This document shows positions 58,796 to 64,000 of a DNA stretch of 64,000 bases, piece by piece. The notes beneath the pieces were generated by a model, which saw only the letters and a program-made list of their open reading frames with translations, had not been told where the DNA came from and made no database searches. Made by a program: the position numbers and the translations under genes. The stretch is from M3007 sp964539805 (GTDB lineage: Bacteria > Bacteroidota > Bacteroidia > Chitinophagales > Saprospiraceae), in assembly GCA_964539805.1 (NCBI GenBank), contig CAZIKN010000004.1, positions 1-64,000 on the forward strand, written 5' to 3'. The first letter of the stretch is position 1; every line of letters starts with the position of its first letter.

Positions 58796-60151
58796 TTATA
58801 GTTTGATTTCCCCGCTTTTCAGCATATTATAAATTTTTGACTTGCCGATGTCCAATTTTTCGGCCACCAAGACCACGTTTCCATCATATTTTTGGAGGAA
58901 ATGTGTGATGATCTCCATTTCGTATTCCCTCAGCGTCCTTTCGTCATTGGAATAGGCTTTGGTGCTCCCGATCTCATAAAACGTCAGGTCATCTGCCTTA
59001 ATCTCCTTGCCCTCGGCCATGACGCAGGCCAGGTCAATGACGGCCTTTAACTCCCTGACATTGCCCGGCCAGCCGTATTTTCTCAATTTGGTTTTGGCGG
59101 GTTCGCTGAGCGCCAACGCTTTGGTCTTGTTGATTTTGGCATAATCTTCCATAAAATGCTTGGCCAAAATGATGACATCGTTGTCGCGGTTGCGCAAAGG
59201 GGGCAGTTCAATGGGCAGGCCCACGATGCGGAAGAACAAATCCTCCCGAAAGCGGCCCTGTTTCACTTCCTCGGCTAAGTTTTTATGGGTGGCCGTGATC
59301 AGCCTGATGTCCACTTTTACGGGTTTGTTGCCGCCCACGCGCACGACTTCGCGTTCCTGGATCACCCTTAGCAATTTGCTTTGCAGGGCCGGATCCAACT
59401 CGCCGATTTCGTCCAAAAAAAGAGTGCCGCCTTGAGCCTCCTCAAACTTTCCGATTTTCGCACCCATTGCTCCCGTAAAAGCTCCTTTTTCATGGCCAAA
59501 CAATTCACTTTCGGCCAGTTCCTTGGGTATGGCGCCCATGTTGACGGCCACAAAAGGTTTTTTCTTTCTTTCACTGTTGAAATGGATGGCCTTGGCATAT
59601 ACTTCTTTACCCGTGCCCGTTTCGCCGGTGAGCGACACATTAATATTGGTGTTCACGGCTTTTTGCAGCAGGGTAAAGGTCTTTTTGATGGCTTCACTTT
59701 GCCCGATTATGGTGTTTTCGAAACTGTATTTTTGGCCAAGTTGAACCTTCAGTTCTTCAACTTCCTGCCGCAGATGGATATTTTCCCTGATCTGTATGAC
59801 GGATTTCCACAATTGCTCCCTTGTGTGCTCGTCTTTGATGATATAGTCCTTGGCACCCGCCTTGAGCAATTCCACAGCTACGCTGATTTGTTCCTGGGCG
59901 CTGATGACAATGACGGGAAGCAATTTGTTGCGCACCTGGATTTCCTTCAGCAGCTTGTCGCCGCTGATGTCCGGCAAGCCAAAATCCAGGCACACCAAAT
60001 CCGGTTTTTCGTGCAGGTGGTTCAACAATTCTTTGCCGGTGGTAAACAGGGACAGCTCGTATTCCGGGTTCATGCCCAGTTGATGTTTGAGTATCTGCCC
60101 GTACCAGGGGTCGTCCTCAACAATGAATATTTTGAAATGGCGATTAAGCAT
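58796..60151 (-). CDS. NtrC-family sigma-54 response regulator
   Basis: 451 residues from MLNRHFKIFIVEDDPWY; ATG 60178 would lie upstream of the -12 element. Receiver with phospho-Asp in LVCLDFGLPD; AAA+ domain with Walker A GETGTGKE, sigma-54 contact loop GAFTGA, Walker B GGTLFLDEIGEL, sensor RIVGLPIELPPLR and WPGNVREL; C-terminal Fis-type HTH (NVVLVAEKLDIGKSKIYNML). Activates RNA polymerase with sigma-54. First gene of the H-NOX operon; candidate binder of the palindromes in the EPS region. Confidence 0.93.
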   Translation of the reverse strand: MLNRHFKIFIVEDDPWYGQILKHQLGMNPEYELSLFTTGKELLNHLHEKPDLVCLDFGLPDISGDKLLKEIQVRNKLLPVIVISAQEQISVAVELLKAGAKDYIIKDEHTREQLWKSVIQIRENIHLRQEVEELKVQLGQKYSFENTIIGQSEAIKKTFTLLQKAVNTNINVSLTGETGTGKEVYAKAIHFNSERKKKPFVAVNMGAIPKELAESELFGHEKGAFTGAMGAKIGKFEEAQGGTLFLDEIGELDPALQSKLLRVIQEREVVRVGGNKPVKVDIRLITATHKNLAEEVKQGRFREDLFFRIVGLPIELPPLRNRDNDVIILAKHFMEDYAKINKTKALALSEPAKTKLRKYGWPGNVRELKAVIDLACVMAEGKEIKADDLTFYEIGSTKAYSNDERTLREYEMEIITHFLQKYDGNVVLVAEKLDIGKSKIYNMLKSGEIKL

Positions 60152-60162
60152 ATCTATAGACC

Positions 60163-60176
60163 GCCAAAGATATGCC
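60163..60176 (-). promoter_or_regulatory. Sigma-54-type -24/-12 element of the H-NOX operon
   Basis: TTGGCATATCTTTGGCGG with GG (60175-60176) and GC (60163-60164), 10 bp apart. It resembles the EPS promoter (both have CTTTGGC at -12). A start site about 12 bp downstream would give an almost leaderless message, so caution. No TTCCA-N5-TGGAA nearby. Confidence 0.4.
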
Positions 60177-60187
60177 AAATATTTGTG

Positions 60188-61228
60188 CTACCTCACCCGC
60201 CTGTAACACAGCAGCCGCGAATAACGGTATTCGCCAAAGTCATCAAAGACTTTTAGCAACAAACCTACAGCCTCCAGCGTGATGGATAGCCGCCCGCGGC
60301 GTTCGTCCCAGTACCAGTGTTGTATAAGCCGCAGTTGATCCAGGTCATCCGGGTTTAGTTCGTTTTGTACCACTTTTATCTTTTCTTCGTAGGTTTCAGG
60401 GTCAAAAACAATGACGGTATCCGCCGGGCTAAGCATGAGCTGCATCCGTTCTTGCCGGGTAAGCGGTTTGTCATTGTTGGGGTCATATATCGCAATATTG
60501 GGATCTTGTTTTAAGTTGTTTAACAGGTGCTCGATCGGATTTCTGATCTCTTGCTTGTATTTGAGCATTTTCTCAGGGAAGGCTGATACTTTCGTGCCGA
60601 CTTGTTTGTTTAGCAATTTTTTGGCCCATACAATGTTGTTGGAAGATAGTTTTTGGGGCTTATCATCCGCTTTGAACCAAAAGATCGGCTTTAGCACCGA
60701 TGTGCTGTCTCCTTTTTTACTGTACATCAAAGGCGCTACTGCTACTACTTTTGTGCCCCAAACGGCCTTTTGGGCATGATAAAACAATATTTGCCGCAAG
60801 CGCCAGCCGACAAAGTCGCCTTCTATGTTCAATTCTTTGCGCACGAACTGCAGCTTTTCTTCATACGTTTCAGGGTCAAAACCTATGAGGGTATCCATGC
60901 CTGTGCCGGGGTAGGCGTCATAGACTTCCACTGGTATTTTGCATTCGGGATCTTTGTAAATAGGCAGTTTTTTGCTGACGGCAGCAGCATAAACCAAGTG
61001 GGCTAAGTATGGATACTGCCAATCCGATTCATTTTGCTCCGTTCGCAGTAGTTTTAGGGTTGTAAGGCCCTCATCATATTCATCCCAGATGCCGGGCACT
61101 TCCACTTTCCAGTCCTGCTCTATTTCTGCCGCCCATACGATGTCCGGATCGGAAAGAAATGCGGATTGTGCGTAAGCAGAACCGGAGCACAAGAGGAGTA
61201 AAAAAAGAAAATGGCCGCTCTGTCGCAT
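60188..61228 (-). CDS. GldN/PorN-like protein with duplicated domain
   Basis: 346 residues with signal peptide (MRQSGHFLFLLLLCSGSAYA). Two similar halves each contain FDPETYEEK, an ELN turn and a WY/VWG strand ending in a hydrophobic PLMY or VGLLL, as in GldN of the type IX secretion ring: near 115-175 and 280-335. GldN is periplasmic, associated with the outer membrane and GldK. Divergent from the GldM-like genes (45-bp gap), which supports a secretion context. Confidence 0.7.
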   Translation of the reverse strand: MRQSGHFLFLLLLCSGSAYAQSAFLSDPDIVWAAEIEQDWKVEVPGIWDEYDEGLTTLKLLRTEQNESDWQYPYLAHLVYAAAVSKKLPIYKDPECKIPVEVYDAYPGTGMDTLIGFDPETYEEKLQFVRKELNIEGDFVGWRLRQILFYHAQKAVWGTKVVAVAPLMYSKKGDSTSVLKPIFWFKADDKPQKLSSNNIVWAKKLLNKQVGTKVSAFPEKMLKYKQEIRNPIEHLLNNLKQDPNIAIYDPNNDKPLTRQERMQLMLSPADTVIVFDPETYEEKIKVVQNELNPDDLDQLRLIQHWYWDERRGRLSITLEAVGLLLKVFDDFGEYRYSRLLCYRRVR

Positions 61229-61273
61229 ATTTTTCTAAAGTTGATAAACGTTTAGCCCAAAACGCTCAAGCCC

Positions 61274-61939
61274 TTGAAGAAGTATTGTTTGATCGCACTT
61301 TTTGGCTATATGGCTTTGGTATCCAAGGCCCAGCCTTTTGCTGTACAAGCGGAAAAAATGAATGTACTATATGTCGGCATGCCCAATGACATGCACATAG
61401 TGGTCAACGATGTGCCGCCTGAACGTTTGATTCTGCTTCCTTCAATGGGTAAAATAGACACAATTGATTTAAAATCAGGATATTATAAATGGGCAATCTG
61501 CAAAAAAGACAGTTCTGTTGCCCAGCTTGTATTGGCTGATTCCGTCCGCACCAATCCGATAGACACGCTTTTTTTCAGGGTAAAGGATATGCCTGAGCCC
61601 ATTTTTTACCTTTATAATCAAACCTGCATGGGCACCGATCCATTAAGTATTCTGTGTTATTTTAACCATCCGTCTTTTTCCGCAGAACGGATTGAAATTC
61701 TTGGGTATAACGTAGAATTCAATCCCAAAAACGATGTCAAGTATATCAAGCACAATACAGGGGCAAAATTTGAAACGGATATTCGCAATGATATCTTATC
61801 TATCCGTTCGAGTGGATGGATTCGTTTTTACGGATTCAGATGGAAATTAAAGCATGGTCAAACAGTTTATACCAGCGGTCAAGATTTCATTTTTGGCAAA
61901 TACCCGAAAAAAGAAAAATTACACCCCTTTGAAGATTAG
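61274..61939 (+). CDS. GldM C-terminal-like secreted protein (copy 1)
   Basis: 221 residues: signal peptide (MKKYCLIALFGYMALVSKAQ), then MNVLYVGMPNDMHIVVNDVPP, resembling the third/fourth periplasmic domains of GldM/PorM (MNVLYxGxxNP), and FFRVKDMPEPIF as in the RVKxxPxP of GldM. No membrane anchor of full GldM. Central 200 bp are almost identical to the next gene. Possibly an extra ring or adaptor subunit of type IX secretion; inference. Confidence 0.68.
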   Translation: MKKYCLIALFGYMALVSKAQPFAVQAEKMNVLYVGMPNDMHIVVNDVPPERLILLPSMGKIDTIDLKSGYYKWAICKKDSSVAQLVLADSVRTNPIDTLFFRVKDMPEPIFYLYNQTCMGTDPLSILCYFNHPSFSAERIEILGYNVEFNPKNDVKYIKHNTGAKFETDIRNDILSIRSSGWIRFYGFRWKLKHGQTVYTSGQDFIFGKYPKKEKLHPFED

Positions 61940-62581
61940 ATGAAGCAAATAGCATCAATATGTTTTTGGTTCCTTTTGTTTAATCCAATGAGTGCCCAAA
62001 ACATGGCGGTTCAAGTGGTCAAAACGAACCTGTTATATGTCGGCATACCCAATGACATGCATATAGTGGTCAACGATGTGCCGCCTGAACGTTTGATTCT
62101 GCTTCCTTCAATGGGCAAAATAGACACAATTGATTTAAAATCAGGGCATTACAAATGGACAATCTGCAAAAAAGACAGTTCTGTTGCCCAGCTTGTATTG
62201 GCGGATTCCGTCCGCACCAATCCGATAGACACGCTTTTTTTCAGGGTGGCCAAACTGCCTGAGCCTCAGTTCAGGCTTGTGCATCCCCGTGCTCATTCAA
62301 TGGGCGGTATCGTTGCCCTATACGATAGCCCCGAATTTCACTTTATGGAGGATACTCGTATCATAGTTGTAGGGTTTGACCTGTGCTATTATCCTAAAAA
62401 GTCAGGCAGTGATCCCGTGCAAAAACACAACTCCGGTGCAAGGTTTGGCGCGGAAGTACAGAATCTGTATAACCGCGCCCTACCTGGTGATCGCTACCGT
62501 TTTTTCAATTTCCAATGGAAAATTGGCTGTGATGAAACAATAAGAAAAAGTGGCGACGCTTTGTACTTTGAGCTGAAGTGA
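61940..62581 (+). CDS. GldM C-terminal-like secreted protein (copy 2)
   Basis: 213 residues, begins directly after the stop of copy 1. Signal peptide (MKQIASICFWFLLFNPMSAQ), the same MPND/DVPPERLILLPSMGK core, then a diverged second half from residue 115 on (FRLVHPRAHSMGGIVALY). The shared core is near-identical in DNA while the ends differ, as if the core had been copied by recombination or conversion. Confidence 0.68.
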   Translation: MKQIASICFWFLLFNPMSAQNMAVQVVKTNLLYVGIPNDMHIVVNDVPPERLILLPSMGKIDTIDLKSGHYKWTICKKDSSVAQLVLADSVRTNPIDTLFFRVAKLPEPQFRLVHPRAHSMGGIVALYDSPEFHFMEDTRIIVVGFDLCYYPKKSGSDPVQKHNSGARFGAEVQNLYNRALPGDRYRFFNFQWKIGCDETIRKSGDALYFELK

Positions 62582-62583
62582 TA

Positions 62584-62600
62584 AGAGCATGTCTGGGATT
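62584..62600. mobile_element. Solo terminal repeat of the hairpin element
   Basis: AGAGCATGTCTGGGATT equals the first 17 bases of the end of the element at 28176 (with the preceding A). No partner end is found nearby; a remnant. Confidence 0.5.
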
Positions 62601-62617
62601 AAGGTCGCCACTTCAAA

Positions 62618-63079
62618 TTATTTGTCTTTCACGTTTTTGCCCTTGAAACGATACCCTACGGATAGGCTTCCATAAGGTAAAAAGATAAACCTTGACTTAT
62701 CGCCACCCCAGCCACGGCCAAGGCCCAATGAGGCCTCAAACAGAAAGCCTTTTTGATGCACCACTTTGTAGCCTGTTGCGAATCCGACGCCCACAGTTGG
62801 ATTATCATCGGAAATACGGCCTCCAAAAAATAGGTCCACGTGAAAACGATCGGCGCCTTTGCTGGGGTTGAGGTAGAATTTCCCCGTTCCATACAAAAGA
62901 CTTCCTCCATCATAACCCCAAAAGTCAAGCTGAAAACCTTTGTTTTTCAAATCACTGTATTCAATGGAAGCATTCACGCTTTCAAAAAGCAGGGCTACAG
63001 GGCTGAGTTTTACTTCAAGTTGGGAAAATGCGCGAGTGGTGCAAAAAAGGACGAATAAAAAAACAATTACTTTTTTCAT
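62618..63079 (-). CDS. Small outer-membrane beta-barrel-like protein
   Basis: 153 residues from MKKVIVFLFVLFCTTRAFSQ (36 open codons upstream are rejected because they precede the signal peptide). The mature part alternates strands (LLYGTGKFYLNP, FHVDLFFGGRIS, TVGVGFATGYKVV, LPYGSLSVGYRFKGK) and ends with a barrel-type final strand. Similar to small DUF3575-like barrel proteins; pore or structural role unknown. Confidence 0.7.
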   Translation of the reverse strand: MKKVIVFLFVLFCTTRAFSQLEVKLSPVALLFESVNASIEYSDLKNKGFQLDFWGYDGGSLLYGTGKFYLNPSKGADRFHVDLFFGGRISDDNPTVGVGFATGYKVVHQKGFLFEASLGLGRGWGGDKSRFIFLPYGSLSVGYRFKGKNVKDK

Positions 63080-63338
63080 AATGTTCGAAATGTAGATAGT
63101 GATAAATGTAGCTCTTAAGGAGAGCGATGGAGCAAATGTGCAGGGGCCTTTGCAGGACATGCAAAGTTTATTTGTCAGTTGCTGCATTTCGATTGTGAAA
63201 TAAATGTTTGCCCGAAATTACAGACAAAAAACCTGAATAAATCAGGCTATGCAATGGTTGTTTGAAACTTGAAAAAGCGAACTAACCTGCAAAAAAATGC
63301 CCGGAATCAAGATGCCGCCCGAGATAAAATCAAATTTC

Positions 63339-63455
63339 GGGCGGTATCTCGCTTTTTTAAGTAGTTACCGCCCATTTTTTAACAAATAATTGGGCGGTAT
63401 CTCGCTTTTTTGGGCAGTTACCGCCCATTTTTTAACAAATAATTGGGCGGTAACT
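63339..63455. repeat. 53-bp tandem repeat with palindromes
   Basis: Units start at 63339, 63392 and (partial) 63445. Each has GGGCGGTATCTCGC, a T-run, GTTACCGCCC and TTTTTTAACAAATAA; GGGCGGTA pairs with TACCGCCC. Most of 63080-63506 is otherwise featureless. Confidence 0.85.
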
Positions 63456-63506
63456 TTTATCAATGATATTTATGGAGGAAACTACCCTGAAATAACAAGT
63501 TATGAT

Positions 63507-64000
63507 CTACACTTGCTTAAAAAAACTAAAAATCGTTTTGCCGTAGTTGCGTACATCGGCCAAGTGTGGGTGGTTCAGGAAATCGTGGTGCGGATTGTGC
63601 TCCAGCACAAAAATGCCATCTGGCAACAATAGATTTTTTTCAAAAATTAAGTCCGGTATGGTATCAATGGTGGGCAGGGCATACGGAGGCCCGGCAAAAA
63701 TATAGTCATATTGCTCCGTACAGTGGTTGACATAACGGAACACATCCATCTGATAGATTTTCAGAAAAGGCTCAATAGCAAGTGTCTGGCTGGTCTTGCG
63801 CACGAAACGCACGGCATCCGGGAACTTGTCCACATAGGTAACATCCTTACAGCCCCTTGAAATAAACTCATAGCTGTGGCTTCCTGTTCCGCCAAACAGG
63901 TCCAGCACTTTTGATTCCTCAAAGTCTAAGATATTATTCAGGATATTGAACAGAGCCTCCTTGGCGTAATCAGTCGTGGGCCGAGTGGGCCAATGATCAG
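63507..64000 (-). CDS. rsmD: RsmD, 16S rRNA guanine-966 N2-methyltransferase, 5' end beyond right edge
   Basis: The frame is open to the edge (WPTRPTTDYAKEALFNIL visible before the first internal Met at 63908), so the start lies outside. RPTTDxAkEALFNIL, LDLFGGTGSHSYE (SAM motif I), YVDKFPDAV and the catalytic FAGPPYALP (usually DPPY; here GPPY) are the family pattern. It methylates G966 of 16S rRNA in the small subunit. The Asp-to-Gly change at the catalytic motif is odd and should be noted, though the rest is well kept. Confidence 0.85.
   Translation of the reverse strand, partial: DHWPTRPTTDYAKEALFNILNNILDFEESKVLDLFGGTGSHSYEFISRGCKDVTYVDKFPDAVRFVRKTSQTLAIEPFLKIYQMDVFRYVNHCTEQYDYIFAGPPYALPTIDTIPDLIFEKNLLLPDGIFVLEHNPHHDFLNHPHLADVRNYGKTIFSFFKQV

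Overview
The window looks like a Bacteroidota chromosome, plausibly Saprospirales/Chitinophagales-like. The evidence is direct and indirect: TAnnTTTG-type -7 promoter boxes (several with TTTG 20 bp upstream), type IX secretion parts (a GldN-like protein, GldM C-terminal-like proteins, a 1539-residue protein with a C-terminal sorting domain), LytS/LytTR and AraC regulators, and secreted LRR/WG-repeat proteins. The genus cannot be fixed from sequence alone.

Layout. 1-5.5 kb: four tandem secreted leucine-rich-repeat paralogues on the minus strand. The first runs off the left edge and carries a freshly amplified 69-bp repeat; the fourth is broken by an 8-bp tandem duplication. 5.6-13 kb: AAA ATPase, rhodanese, LytS/LytTR two-component pair with a likely autoregulatory direct repeat, VOC protein, AraC plus SDR. 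13-19.5 kb: OsmC-membrane-AraC operon and an AhpD-like gene that share a 21-bp-spaced direct repeat, then a 907-residue helicase-nuclease gene flanked by 127-bp direct repeats that duplicate the 5' end of the neighbouring SnoaL/YCII gene.

19.6-30.2 kb is the most unusual region. Single small genes all lie on the minus strand and are separated by imperfect palindromes with attC-like ends. At two points (about 21.8 and 29.9 kb) the array meets a conserved leader with an attI-like junction, followed by a divergent, truncated tyrosine-recombinase reading frame. I read this as two decayed integron platforms with their cassette arrays (methyltransferase, DUF523, DUF1801/DUF2200, DUF3267, ester-cyclase-like lipoprotein and unknowns). 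A pirin/MarR pair and a 160-bp hairpin transposable element are lodged in it.

30.3-33.1 kb: MFS transporter plus trehalase. 33.1-49.7 kb: a Wzx/Wzy-type exopolysaccharide locus on the minus strand (WecA-like priming enzyme, glycosyltransferases, acyltransferase, three-domain kinase/nucleotidyltransferase-like protein, polymerase, frameshifted flippase, Wzc-like protein with a degenerate ATPase, Wza, a CheY-like protein), interrupted by one plus-strand ATPase-nuclease gene. 49.9-54.5 kb: giant secreted FG-GAP protein. 55.3-60.2 kb: an H-NOX sensor, its hybrid histidine kinase and a sigma-54 activator. 60.2-62.6 kb: GldN-like and GldM-like genes; then a small barrel protein and a partial rsmD at the right edge.

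Working model: the H-NOX/kinase/sigma-54-activator module controls the exopolysaccharide locus and the giant secreted protein. Four positions in that region carry the same palindrome (TTCCA-N5-TGGAA) about 64 or 75 bp upstream of a -24 GG element, and two sigma-54-type promoters have exact GG-N10-GC spacing. The sites are visible in the sequence; the regulatory link is inference.
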